Positions 1-8,032 of a DNA stretch of 36,810 bases are shown here, piece after piece. Numbering within the stretch: the first letter of the stretch is position 1; every line of letters begins with the position of its first letter. Under the pieces are notes generated by a model that worked only from the letters and a program-made list of their open reading frames with translations, searched no databases and was not told the origin of the DNA. Origin of the DNA: Streptomyces laculatispora (GTDB lineage: Bacteria > Actinomycetota > Actinomycetes > Streptomycetales > Streptomycetaceae). Location of the stretch: the NCBI RefSeq assembly GCF_017353455.1, contig NZ_JAFMPZ010000061.1, forward strand, positions 1 to 36,810, read 5' to 3'. The position numbers were made by a program, and so were the translations under genes.

Positions 1-117
1 TCTCGGCCTCCCGCAGCCGGGCCCGCAGTTCGCCGATCTGGGTGCGGAGGCCGTCGGCCATGGCACGGGCAGCGCCTCCTGGATGCCGAGCGCGTCGAGC
101 AGGGGCTGGACGTTCAC
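1..117 (-). pseudogene. coiled-coil accessory ORF fragment, runs off the window
   Basis: A GTG at 117-115 overlaps the stop of the upstream IS5-type remnant and opens a frame beginning VNVQPLLDALGIQEAL. A second frame then continues from the ATG at 61-59 as MADGLRTQIGELRARLREAE and leaves the window still open. The second half has the heptad character of a short coiled coil. The two pieces look like one small gene broken by a 1-nt shift near position 65. I do not recognise the family. The overlap with the transposase stop suggests an element passenger or the gene next to the insertion site. Confidence 0.25.
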
Positions 118-543
118 GCGGTCACCGTCTGCGGGTCAGGCCAGGCGGGGCTGTTCGCGTCGGTGAGGCGGCGGGTCATGACATGGGTCATGGCCCAGTA
201 GACGCGGGAGACGCACGAGGCCGGGCAGTGTTCCTAGTCGCGGACCAGGCGCCGGTCACGTGTGTCAGGATCCCGTTGGTCTGCTCGACCACCCACCGCT
301 TCGGCTGCGGGACGAACCCCTTGTCACGTCGCGCACTTCTGCGGCAGATCGTGCGGGAGTTGGGCCCACTGGCAGCCGGTCCGGCTCTGGTAGAGGATCG
401 AGTTGAGGATCTCCCGCATCGAGTTAGGCGCCCTGGTGGCCGCTGACCGAGCGGTGCCGGTTCTTCCACGCCGTGATTACCGGCTCGACCAACGACCACT
501 GCTCAGCCGATAAGTCGCCCGGGTACGGCTTGCGTTCACTCAC
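114..543 (-). pseudogene. degenerate IS5-family transposase
   Basis: The GTG at 543 starts VSERKPYPGDLSAEQWSLVEP, the N-terminus of the same transposase type as the intact copy at 35867-36748 (VSERKPYPSDLSDARWALIEP). After about 38 residues the frame changes and only C-terminal sequence is left: KRWVVEQTNGIL, which carries the Glu of the DDE triad, then HRRLVRD in another frame, then RVYWAMTHVMTRRLTDAN up to a stop at 114-116. The central part with both catalytic Asp residues is deleted. At least two frameshifts and an internal stop are present, so the copy is dead. Confidence 0.75.
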
Positions 544-617
544 CCGCCACCCCAACCGACCACGGACCAAAAGATTCCGCGCACACCCACCCCCGCAGGC
601 TGCGACGATAGAATCAC

Positions 618-695
618 TCAAAGAGCAACGAACCGTCCGCTCGGATGTGCCCTGTCCTCCTCGAACCGCCGGGCCAGCGACGTGCGGTCGTCCAT
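618..695 (-). pseudogene. 5' remnant of an ECF sigma-factor gene
   Basis: The ATG at 695-693 starts MDDRTSLARRFEEDRAH, which matches from memory the opening of actinobacterial ECF sigma factors of the SigJ/ECF41 kind (M-D/E-R-x-x-L-A-x-x-F-E-E-x-R-x-H-L-R-A). The next residues diverge and the frame stops at 618. The rest of sigma domain 2 and domain 4 is absent. The IS5-type remnant lies just downstream, so an insertion followed by deletion could have removed the body of the gene. The match is short, so the call is tentative. Confidence 0.35.
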
Positions 696-819
696 CGGCC
701 GCGTTCCCCTCGTCGTCAGGTGTTCTGAGGCCGACCCCCGAAGTCCTGCCGGTGTGACCGCGGACGAACCCGGCCCCGGGTACCGGGTCCTCGCCCCGCA
801 CACCTGTCGCACCGGCTGC

Positions 820-850
820 CCGCCCGGGACGGCCGACCCGTCCCGGGCGG
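820..850. terminator. bidirectional terminator-like hairpin
   Basis: A perfect 13-bp inverted repeat (CCGCCCGGGACGG / CCGTCCCGGGCGG) with a 5-nt loop lies 7 nt past the stop of the LLM oxidoreductase. There is no clear U-tract, which is usual for actinobacterial terminators. Confidence 0.7.
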
Positions 851-856
851 CCAGGC

Positions 857-1786
857 TCAGATCCCGGCTGCTCGCGCTGCCTCGTACACCTCGGTCGCCA
901 CGTCGATGAGCTCCATGGCGTCACGGGTGGTGCCCTGGAGGTCCAGCATGATCTCCGGAACGCCCGTCGCGGCGTGGGCCACCAGATCCTCCACGATCTG
1001 CGCGACATTTCCGTGGAACGGCTGCCGGCCCTGGCCCTCCGCCGGCTTGGCGCTGTACCGCGCGTTGGCACGGGCACAGACACCGACCGGCCGGTCACGC
1101 CCCCGCTCGGCGGCGACGTCCCGCACCCGCTTCCACTGCTCGGCCAGCTGCGACGCGCCCATGGCCACGGGCATCCAGCCGTCGGCCCGGTCGACCAGAC
1201 GGCGAATGGCCCGGGGGCCGCTCGCCGGGAGGAAGACGGGGATGGGACGAGCCGGTTTGGGCCCCACCTCGGACGGGGCGATCGTGGTCAGATCCCCCTT
1301 GTAGGAGACGGGGTCCGGCCCCCAGACGGCCGCGCACACGTCGAGCAGCTCGTCCAGGACCGCGCCGCGCTTCTCGAAGGGGGCGACGGCCGCGGCCGCG
1401 TACTCGTCCAGGGACCAGCCCGTTCCCAGCCCCGCGATCACCCGGCCACCGCTGGCGACGTCCAGCGAGGCGAGCGACCGGGCCAGCTGGAAGGGGACAT
1501 GGAGCGGCGCGACGAGAACGCTGGTCCCGAGCCGGGCGCGGTCGGTGGCCGCGGCGGCCAGGGTCAGGGTGACCAACGGGTCGGCGACGCTGCGGTAGTG
1601 CTCCGGCCAGGCCAGCCCCGGAACTCCGTACAGACCCTGGGTGGCGGGCTCGGGAAACAGAACCCGCTCGAACACCCACAGACTCTCGTACCCGACTGCT
1701 TCCGCTGCCCGTGCCACCTCGGCCACATCGTGGCCGAGGTCGTACTGCTTCATCTGCGGAAGGCCAAGACCGAGCGGGATCGGCAT
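857..1786 (-). CDS. LLM-class F420-dependent oxidoreductase
   Basis: The 309-residue product is a single luciferase-like (beta/alpha)8 domain of the subgroup that uses the deazaflavin F420 in actinobacteria. Visible marks are the first strand IPLGLGLPQ, the segment SLASLDVASGGRVIAGLGTGW (residues about 107-127), which aligns with the LSxGRxxxGxGxGW signature of the family, and KPARPIPVFLPASGPRAIR, part of the cofactor-binding half. The ATG at 1786 is preceded by AGGGAG. The protein should be cytoplasmic and act on a small carbonyl or alkene substrate that cannot be named from sequence. It lies 68 nt downstream of the rhamnosidase on the same strand, so cotranscription is possible, and it ends in a strong hairpin. 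An FMN-dependent monooxygenase is the main alternative. Confidence 0.85.
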   Translation of the reverse strand: MPIPLGLGLPQMKQYDLGHDVAEVARAAEAVGYESLWVFERVLFPEPATQGLYGVPGLAWPEHYRSVADPLVTLTLAAAATDRARLGTSVLVAPLHVPFQLARSLASLDVASGGRVIAGLGTGWSLDEYAAAAVAPFEKRGAVLDELLDVCAAVWGPDPVSYKGDLTTIAPSEVGPKPARPIPVFLPASGPRAIRRLVDRADGWMPVAMGASQLAEQWKRVRDVAAERGRDRPVGVCARANARYSAKPAEGQGRQPFHGNVAQIVEDLVAHAATGVPEIMLDLQGTTRDAMELIDVATEVYEAARAAGI

Positions 1787-1854
1787 AGGTGTGTCTCCCT
1801 CTATGAGGTGTATGGGGCAACTACTTTACGACCAAGCAGTGGTGACGAGACGTC

Positions 1855-4800
1855 CTACCCGGTGAAGCGGTGGTTTCCGGAGCCGACCCGGTACACCGCG
1901 CAGCCCTCCTCCTCGCGCAGGAACGTCGCGCGGGTGTGGGTGACCGAGGCCGGGGTGTCTGCGGGGACCCACACCTCGGCGGTCGTGTTGGGAGGCACGG
2001 TGCACCTCAGGTCGATGCCGCCGGAGCGCAGTTTCCACTGGGTGGAGACGGGGCCGTAGACCGAGGCGAACGTGGCGCGGGCCGAGGTGACGTCGCCGCC
2101 CGGGCGAGGACGGATGACGATCTCGCGGAAGCCGGGCCGGCCCGCCGAGATTCCGGCGATGTTGGTGTACATCCACTCGCCGACCGATCCGTAGGCGTAG
2201 TGGTTGAAGGAGTTCATGTCCGGGGTCTGGAAGCTGCCGTCGGGCTGGATGGAGTCCCAGCGTTCCCACATGGTGGTGGAGCCCTTGTCGATCTGATAGC
2301 CCCAGCTGGGGAAGGAGCGCTGCTGGAGCAGGCGGTAGGCGACATCGGTGTGCCCGGTGTCGGTGAGGACCGGCAGCAGCCGGGGCGTTCCGAGGAAGCC
2401 GGTCGACAGATGCCAGTCCTTGGCCTCGATCAGTGCGACGAGCCGGTCGGCCGCCGCCTTCCGCAGTGCCTCCGGCAGCAGGTCCATCGACAGGGAGAGG
2501 ACATACGCGGTCTGCGTGTCGCCCTTCACCCTTCCCTCGGCGGTGACGTAGGCGGCCTGGAACGCCTTGCGTATGCGTGCGAAGAGATCGAGGTGGGCGG
2601 CGGGGTCCTCACCGAGTTCCGTAGCCGTCCGGGCCGCGAGATCGGCACTGTGCGCGAAGTAAGCGGTGGCGATGACGTCCTTCGGTGTCTCGTCGGAGAC
2701 GTTCAGCCAGTCGCCGTAGCCGCCGGCCGGCCGCAGCAGGCCGTCGCTGTTCCTCTCCAGGAACGTCAGCCAGGCCCGGATGGAGGGCCAGGCGTCCTTC
2801 AGGACCTGGCGGTCCCCGTACGCCTGGTACAGCGACCAGGGGACCGTGACGCCCGCGTCGCCCCAGCCGGCCGCGCCGTTGCCGACATTGCCCACGATGG
2901 GCGCCACGTCCGTGAAGGCGCCCTCGGCGGTCTGGGCGTCCCGCAGGTCCACGAGCCACTTGGTGAGGAAGCGGGCCGACTCCATCGTGTAGGCGGCGGT
3001 CGGCGCGAAGACGTTGATGTCACCCGTCCACCCCAGACGCTCGTCGCGTGCGGGCGTGTCCGTCGGGATGGAGAGGAAGTTGCCCCGCTGGCCCCACGTG
3101 ATGTTGCTGTGCAGTTTGTTGAGCATCGGGACGTCGGTCTCGAACTCGAAGGTGAACGGGGCGGACGTGTGCATGACGCGGCCGGTCAGCGCATGGGCCG
3201 GGGGAGTGCCGGGGAGGCCGGTCACCTCGACGTAGCGAAATCCGTGAAACGTGAAGCGCGGTTCGTACGTCTCGGCGCCGCCGCCCTTGAGGACGTAGGT
3301 GTCGGTTGCCGCGGCGCTGCGAAGATTCGCGGTGTAGATGGTGCCGTCGGGGTTGAGGACCTCGGCGTGCCTCAGACGCACCGTCGTACCCGCGTCGCCC
3401 GAGAGGCGCAGCCGCACCGAGCCGACCATGTTCTGGCCCAGGTCGAAGACGAAGACGCCAGGTGCGGGCTCGGTCACCTTCCTGGCCGGAAGCTCCTTGG
3501 TCACCCGGACCGGGCCGTCCACCTGCGCGACGATCAGGCCGGGTGCGGCCTCGCCCGCGCCACACACCTCGGACCAGGTCCGGTCGTCGAAGCCGGGCGA
3601 GGTCCAGCCGGGGGTCTCCTTGCGCGCGTCGTACGTCTCTCCGCCGAGGAGATCAGCGGAGAGGATCGGCCCGGAGGCGGCCCGCCAGTCCGTGTCCGAC
3701 GTGATGCGCCGACTCGTCCCGTCCGTGTACTCGATCTCCAACTGGGCGAGAAATGCCGGGCGTTCACCGTACTGATGCGGACCGAACATGCCGACATTAC
3801 CCGCGTACCACCCCGGCGCCAGATATGCACCGATGGCATTCGCGCCGGACCGCAGGAGCGTGGTGACGTCGTACGTCTGGTACTGGACGCGCTCGCGGTA
3901 GTCGGTCCAGCCGGGAGCGAGCTGATCGCGTCCCACGCGGTGGCCGTTGAGATGGGCCTCGTACAGGCCGAGAGCCGTGGCGTACAGGCGCGCCCGTGCG
4001 ACCTTCTTGCGCGGCAGCTCGAACGCGTGCCGCAGCTGGTTGGCCGCGAACACCGCCGGAACGACCTTGCCCCATGGTCCGGCCCCCCACGCGGCCGCCT
4101 CCTTCGCCGCCGGCCAGCCGCTGTCGTCGAAGCCGGGCCCGCGCCAGTCGCCGGCGGGCTCCTTGTCCGTCGACTTCCAGGAGGCGTCGGTGACGACGGT
4201 CTGTTCCCCGGATGCCGTGCGCAGGGTGAGTGCGGCGATCAGCCCGGCGGCTCCTTCGCTCGCGTTGGCCGCCGAAACCGCGAGGACGTTCCTTCCGGGA
4301 CGCAGCTGCGCGAGGACGTCAACCACCGCCGGATGGCGCCAGCCCTCGTTGTCGGTCGCCAGGTCGGTATGCGCGGCCTCGGTGCCGTTCACGGAGACCG
4401 CGTACACGTTGTCCGCGCTGATGGCGAGGGTTGCCGCCGTGATTCCGTCCGCGACATCGATGGTGCGGCGGAACCAACGGGTGCCCTTCGGGGCGCTGTT
4501 GGCCGGTTCGCCCTCGGGGAACCAGATCCAGTGGCTGTTCTCCAGCGACGGTGCGTCCGTGAGGGCCGGGGGAGCGGACACCCAAGTGGCGGACCACTGC
4601 GCGGGGTCCATGAGGCCGGTCTCCCACCACGAAGGCGCACTCCAGCCGGACTCGCCACCGGCCGTGTCCCACACCCGCACGGACCAGAAGTAGCGTGTCC
4701 GCGGCTTGAGGCGAGGCCCCGCGTAGGGGACGAGGACGGATTCGCCGGACATCACCTTCCCGCTGTCCCAGACGTCCGGGTTCGACAGGCCGGACGCACT

Positions 4801-5064
4801 GGAGGCGATCCGGATCCGATAGGCGCTCTGGTGCACGTTCGGCTCGTCCGAGGTGATCGGCCAGCTCAGCCGGGGGTGTTGCGTGTCGAGGCCCAGGGGG
4901 TGCTGAACGTACTCGACGGTGGGCGTGGTGACGCGTGGTGCACCGTGCTGGGTATGCGCCTGGGCGGGTGCCGGTACCGGTGCGGCCGTGGCCGGTGCGA
5001 CTCCGGCTGCTACGGCGCCCACCGTGGCGGCAGCGCTCGTCAGGATGTTCCTCCTGCTGATCAA
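1855..5064 (-). CDS. exported alpha-L-rhamnosidase, GH78
   Basis: The 1069-residue protein begins MISRRNIL, a twin-arginine motif, then an Ala-rich hydrophobic stretch and an Ala-Pro-rich linker, so Tat export is expected. It then has the usual large GH78 layout: N-terminal fibronectin-like and beta-sandwich domains (about 50-330), a second beta-sandwich domain (about 340-520), a short linker sandwich, the (alpha/alpha)6 catalytic barrel from about residue 630, and a C-terminal beta-sandwich. The motif RDERLGWTGD near residue 673 holds the family's acidic catalytic residues, and TTMWERWDS near residue 933 holds the predicted catalytic base Glu. It removes terminal L-rhamnose from plant glycosides or pectic chains outside the cell. 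A LacI-type palindrome lies 25 nt upstream of the start, suggesting sugar-responsive repression, although no LacI gene is in the window. Confidence 0.93.
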   Translation of the reverse strand: MISRRNILTSAAATVGAVAAGVAPATAAPVPAPAQAHTQHGAPRVTTPTVEYVQHPLGLDTQHPRLSWPITSDEPNVHQSAYRIRIASSASGLSNPDVWDSGKVMSGESVLVPYAGPRLKPRTRYFWSVRVWDTAGGESGWSAPSWWETGLMDPAQWSATWVSAPPALTDAPSLENSHWIWFPEGEPANSAPKGTRWFRRTIDVADGITAATLAISADNVYAVSVNGTEAAHTDLATDNEGWRHPAVVDVLAQLRPGRNVLAVSAANASEGAAGLIAALTLRTASGEQTVVTDASWKSTDKEPAGDWRGPGFDDSGWPAAKEAAAWGAGPWGKVVPAVFAANQLRHAFELPRKKVARARLYATALGLYEAHLNGHRVGRDQLAPGWTDYRERVQYQTYDVTTLLRSGANAIGAYLAPGWYAGNVGMFGPHQYGERPAFLAQLEIEYTDGTSRRITSDTDWRAASGPILSADLLGGETYDARKETPGWTSPGFDDRTWSEVCGAGEAAPGLIVAQVDGPVRVTKELPARKVTEPAPGVFVFDLGQNMVGSVRLRLSGDAGTTVRLRHAEVLNPDGTIYTANLRSAAATDTYVLKGGGAETYEPRFTFHGFRYVEVTGLPGTPPAHALTGRVMHTSAPFTFEFETDVPMLNKLHSNITWGQRGNFLSIPTDTPARDERLGWTGDINVFAPTAAYTMESARFLTKWLVDLRDAQTAEGAFTDVAPIVGNVGNGAAGWGDAGVTVPWSLYQAYGDRQVLKDAWPSIRAWLTFLERNSDGLLRPAGGYGDWLNVSDETPKDVIATAYFAHSADLAARTATELGEDPAAHLDLFARIRKAFQAAYVTAEGRVKGDTQTAYVLSLSMDLLPEALRKAAADRLVALIEAKDWHLSTGFLGTPRLLPVLTDTGHTDVAYRLLQQRSFPSWGYQIDKGSTTMWERWDSIQPDGSFQTPDMNSFNHYAYGSVGEWMYTNIAGISAGRPGFREIVIRPRPGGDVTSARATFASVYGPVSTQWKLRSGGIDLRCTVPPNTTAEVWVPADTPASVTHTRATFLREEEGCAVYRVGSGNHRFTG

Positions 5065-5088
5065 TGCGGCCCCTCACATAGAAAGTGA

Positions 5089-5100
5089 TGAATCGATTCA
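5089..5100. promoter_or_regulatory. LacI-type operator candidate
   Basis: TGAATCGATTCA is a perfect 12-bp palindrome with a central CG, the form typical of LacI/GalR operators. It sits 25-36 nt upstream of the rhamnosidase start codon, where bound repressor would block transcription or its start. Confidence 0.6.
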
Positions 5101-5229
5101 CAGAGCGAACGTAGCTGAACGTAGAGGCGTGCGAGGTGGGGGTCAATGAGTATGCAGGGAGTTTCTCGATGGGGCGTTGCCCGGGTGTATGTCCTTCATG
5201 TTCGCTGCAATGCAAGCGAGTTGCTTGTT

Positions 5230-5241
5230 TGAACGGTTTCA
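5230..5241. promoter_or_regulatory. possible second LacI-type half-site pair
   Basis: TGAACGGTTTCA keeps the TGAA-N4-TTCA outer halves of the operator at 5089 but has an imperfect centre. It is about 166 bp upstream of the rhamnosidase start. It may be an auxiliary operator or chance. The rest of 5101-5407 shows no gene. Confidence 0.25.
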
Positions 5242-5407
5242 ATCGATCGGGAGGTGGCAACGCGAACCTCTTCGGCGGAGCGCATCCGGTCGGCGAAGCG
5301 ACCACCGCCGGGCGAAGTGGCCGGTGAACCCGGTCGTGGAAGGCTCCGGCGAAAGGCGCGTCCGGCCGGCCCGGCGGCCACTTCGCGCCTCTGGTCCCGC
5401 ACGGGTA

Positions 5408-5427
5408 TCTCTGACTAGAGTCAGAGA
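5408..5427. promoter_or_regulatory. MarR-type operator abutting a start codon
   Basis: TCTCTGACTAGAGTCAGAGA has perfect 9-bp arms with a 2-bp spacer, and its last base is directly followed by the ATG at 5428. The central TAGAGT (5416-5421) fits a -10 hexamer for a transcript starting at or next to the ATG. No Shine-Dalgarno sequence fits, so a leaderless message is likely. The symmetry and size suit a MarR dimer repressing its own gene. Confidence 0.7.
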
Positions 5428-6327
5428 ATGGATACGGCACAGATCGACCAGGTGCGGCGGTTCAACCGGACCGTCACCGAGCGCGTGGGCGTGCTCCAGG
5501 AGAAGTACCTCGCCTGTGACCGGCCCATCGGCGAGGCCCGGCTGTTGTGGGAGATCGGCGAGCAGGGCCAGGATGTACGCCGGCTGCGCGAACGGCTCGG
5601 GCTCGACTCCGGTTACGTCAGCCGGCTGCTGCGCGCACTGGAGGCCGATGGCCTGGTCACAGTGGAGCCGCACCCCCGGGACAGACGGGTGCGCCAGGTC
5701 CGGCTCACCGAAGCGGGCGGCGCGGAGCGTGCCGTTCTCGACAGCCGCAGCGACGAACTGGCCGGCTCCCTGCTGGCCCCGCTCGACACCGCCCAGCGTG
5801 CCCGGCTGGTCGCCGCGATGGCCGAGGTCGACCGTCTGCTGACCGCCTCGACGGTGACACTCGACACCGTCGACCCGGAGCACCCCGATGCCCAGCACTG
5901 CCTTCGGTCCTACTCCCGCGAGCTGGCGGAACGCTTCGAGACCGGCTTCGACCCCGTGCGGAGCCTGCTGCCCGACGCGGGTGAACTCCGTATGCCGCAC
6001 GGTCTGTTCCTGGTCGCCCGACTGCACGGCGAGCCCATCGGCTGCGCCGGTCTGAAGCTGCCGCAGGACGGTTCGGCAGAGATCAAGCGCATGTGGGTCG
6101 CGCCCCATGCCCGGGGCCTCGGCCTCGGCCGCCGGTTCCTGGCCGAGCTGGAGGCGCGGGCCCGGCTGCAGGGCCGCGACGTGTTGCGCCTGGACACCAA
6201 CAGGACGCTCACTGCCGCGATCCGCCTGTACCACGCCACCGGCTTCGAGGAGGTCTCTGCATTCAACGAGGAGCTGTACGCCGACCACTGGTTCGAGAAG
6301 AGGATCTCCGCTGCGTCATCGCGGTGA
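5428..6327 (+). CDS. MarR regulator fused to a GNAT acetyltransferase
   Basis: The 299-residue product joins two domains. Residues about 1-145 form a MarR winged helix-turn-helix: RFNRTVTERVGVLQEKYLACDRPIGEARLLWEI, then LDSGYVSRLLRALEADGLV as recognition helix and VEPHPRDRRVRQVRLTEAG as wing. Residues about 150-299 form a GNAT domain, with the acetyl-CoA pyrophosphate loop HARGLGLGRRF near residue 229 and the C-terminal strand pattern RLYHATGFEEV. Such fusions are a known actinobacterial architecture. The regulator half probably binds the palindrome at 5408-5427, giving autorepression. The acetyl acceptor is unknown. The start is fixed by the operator and by the absence of any upstream in-frame alternative with a ribosome-binding site. 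Confidence 0.88.
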   Translation: MDTAQIDQVRRFNRTVTERVGVLQEKYLACDRPIGEARLLWEIGEQGQDVRRLRERLGLDSGYVSRLLRALEADGLVTVEPHPRDRRVRQVRLTEAGGAERAVLDSRSDELAGSLLAPLDTAQRARLVAAMAEVDRLLTASTVTLDTVDPEHPDAQHCLRSYSRELAERFETGFDPVRSLLPDAGELRMPHGLFLVARLHGEPIGCAGLKLPQDGSAEIKRMWVAPHARGLGLGRRFLAELEARARLQGRDVLRLDTNRTLTAAIRLYHATGFEEVSAFNEELYADHWFEKRISAASSR

Positions 6328-6355
6328 CGCCGCTCATGCCCTCCAGCCGTCTGTG

Positions 6356-7071
6356 GTGAGTGCGTCGCCGTCGTACAGGGGCACCGGTACCCGGTTGAGG
6401 TGATCTCGCACTGTGTGTGGCTGTACTTCCGGTTCCCGCTGTCGTTTCGTGAGGTCGAGGAGCTGATGCTCGAGCGCGGTGTGATCGTCTCGTACGAGAC
6501 GGTCCGCCGGTGGTGTGTGAAGTTCGGGCAGCAGTACGCCAACTCGCTGCGTCGCAGGTGGCCACGGCCGGGGGACAAGTGGCACTTGGACGAATTCTTC
6601 ATCAAGATCAACGGAGAGCGGGAGTACCTGTGACGGGCCGTCGACCAGGACGGCATGGTGCTCGACATCCTCGTGCAGATCCGGCGGGACCAGGCCGCGG
6701 GCAGGCGCTTCTTCCGCAAGCTGCTGAAGACGACCCGAGCAGTGCCCCGTGTGATCATCGCCGACAAGCTCCGCTCCTACGGCGCCCCCCACCGCGAGGT
6801 CATGCCCTCCGTCGAGCACCGATCCCATAAGGGTCTCAATAACCGGGCCGAGAACTCCCATCGGCCGACCCGGCAGCGTGAACGAGCGATGAAGGGCTTC
6901 CGCTCCATCGGTGGAGCGCAGTGGTTCCTGTCGGCGTTCAGTGGCATCTCACCGCACTTCCGACCCCGCCGCCACCTGATGACCGCACCCCGACACCGCG
7001 ACGAGACGACCGTCCGCTTCGCCATCCGGGAGCAGATCACCGGCGCCACCGGCCGGCCTACCGCGGCCTGA
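6356..7071 (+). pseudogene. IS6-family transposase, frameshifted and with a nonsense codon
   Basis: Joined frames give an almost complete IS6 (IS26-like) DDE transposase. SASPSYRG is in one frame. After loss of one base near 6382 the next frame reads HRYPVEVISHCVWLYFRFPLSFREVEELMLERG and DKWHLDEFFIKINGEREYL. A TGA at 6631-6633 replaces the expected Trp before RAVDQDG, and the same frame continues through VIIADKLRSYG, NNRAENSHRPTRQRERAMKGF and RPTAA to 7071. The DDE residues appear kept (WHLDE, IADKL, RAENSH). I could not find terminal inverted repeats. One deletion and one nonsense mutation make it a recent but dead copy. Confidence 0.85.
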
Positions 7072-7166
7072 GCCCAGGCCGACACCCGGCCCCACCACGC
7101 TTCGACGCACCATCAGACACCCGCATACCCGACAACGTGACAACGCCAGCGGGCGGGGTCGCGACA

Positions 7167-7650
7167 GTTGCCGTGGAAGACCTGCACGTGGCGGGCGTGA
7201 CCCGCTCAGCCCACGGCACCATCGAAGCGACCGGGAAGAAGGTCCGGCAGAAAGCTGGCCTCAACCGGGCCATCCTGGATTCCGCCCCCGCGAGTTGCGC
7301 CGTCAGCTCACCTACAAAGCTTCCTGGTACGGCTCCCAGCTCGCAGTCCTGGACCGTTGGTGGCCCTCCAGCAAGACCTGCTCGGACTGCGACTGGCAAA
7401 ACTCACGCCAGACGCTCGCCGACCGGGTATTCCACTGCGCCGTCTGCGGCCTGGCGATGGATCGGGACCTGAACGCCGCCCGGAACGTTGAACGGCACGC
7501 CGTCGTCGCTGACGCACACTCCGTTCCACCCGTTTCCCCCGGCACGGGGGAGACGCAAAACGCCAGTGGAGTCCCCATCAGACTTCTGGCCTCTCGGGGC
7601 CGGAAGCAGGAGACAGCGAAATGGGAAGGCACCGGACCGCCTGGCACGGT
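7167..7650 (+). pseudogene. tnpB: IS200/IS605-family TnpB remnant
   Basis: This is the C-terminal half of a TnpB protein, the RNA-guided nuclease encoded by IS200/IS605 elements. The first frame reads VAVEDLHVAGVTR, including the conserved V-x-E-D-L-x-V with a RuvC acidic pair. After a frameshift near 7295 the next frame reads RRQLTYKASWYGSQL and PSSKTCSDCDWQN, then HCAVCGLAMDRDLNAARN. That is the four-Cys zinc ribbon followed by the last RuvC Asp motif DRDLNAARN. The tail GETQNASG is typical of actinobacterial copies. The N-terminal half and tnpA are missing, so it is inactive. The element's guide RNA would normally overlap this 3' end. Confidence 0.8.
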
Positions 7651-7734
7651 GTCACCTCGGCGGAGCAATTCGCCGACGTCCCCCAACCCGCGTCAGAGCA
7701 GGCAAAGCTGTTCTAACGCTGCACGTCACGAAGG

Positions 7735-7824
7735 TTGCAGCCCGTATGTGCAGGGGACGACCGCCGTCGTCCGCAAGGGCGTACAGGAATACGACTTGCA
7801 TCCCGTATGCGCAGGGGGCGACCG
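7735..7824. CRISPR. orphan two-repeat, one-spacer array with type I-E geometry
   Basis: Two 29-nt units at 7735-7763 and 7796-7824 match at 26 of 29 positions and enclose 32 nt (7764-7795), the exact 29/32 geometry of type I-E arrays. Both contain TTGCA, CCCGTATG and GCAGGGG and end in CGACCG. Set against the E. coli I-E repeat, the positions CCCG, GC, GGG and the terminal ACCG fall in the same register. The stem is imperfect. No cas genes are in the window and no third unit lies at 61-nt spacing, so this would be a relic or an orphan mini-array. A chance or transposon-end repeat remains possible. Confidence 0.5.
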
Positions 7825-8032
7825 GTCGCCGACCTGCGGTGGTCCAGTGCTCCCCGAGCCCGGACCGATGCGCCACGTTGCACCCGAATGACATACGGGT
7901 GACTGCCGTCCCAGCCGATGCTCCGGCATCGGCGTTTTGATATGCCCCGATATGACAGCTATGGAGTCCCTACGTACGTTCAATGACGGGTCCGCTGCTC
8001 AGCCGACCTGACTCCGAGACAGGAGAAACGAC

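Noticed and set aside
1870-5088. 1072-codon open frame on the plus strand
   Set aside because: It is the antisense shadow of the GH78 gene, caused by GC3 bias; it has no domain character.
7878-7908. Possible third CRISPR repeat (TTGCACCCGAATG followed by CGGGTGACTGCCG)
   Set aside because: It shares the start and the final CCG but lies 82 nt, not 61 nt, from the second unit and needs insertions to align.
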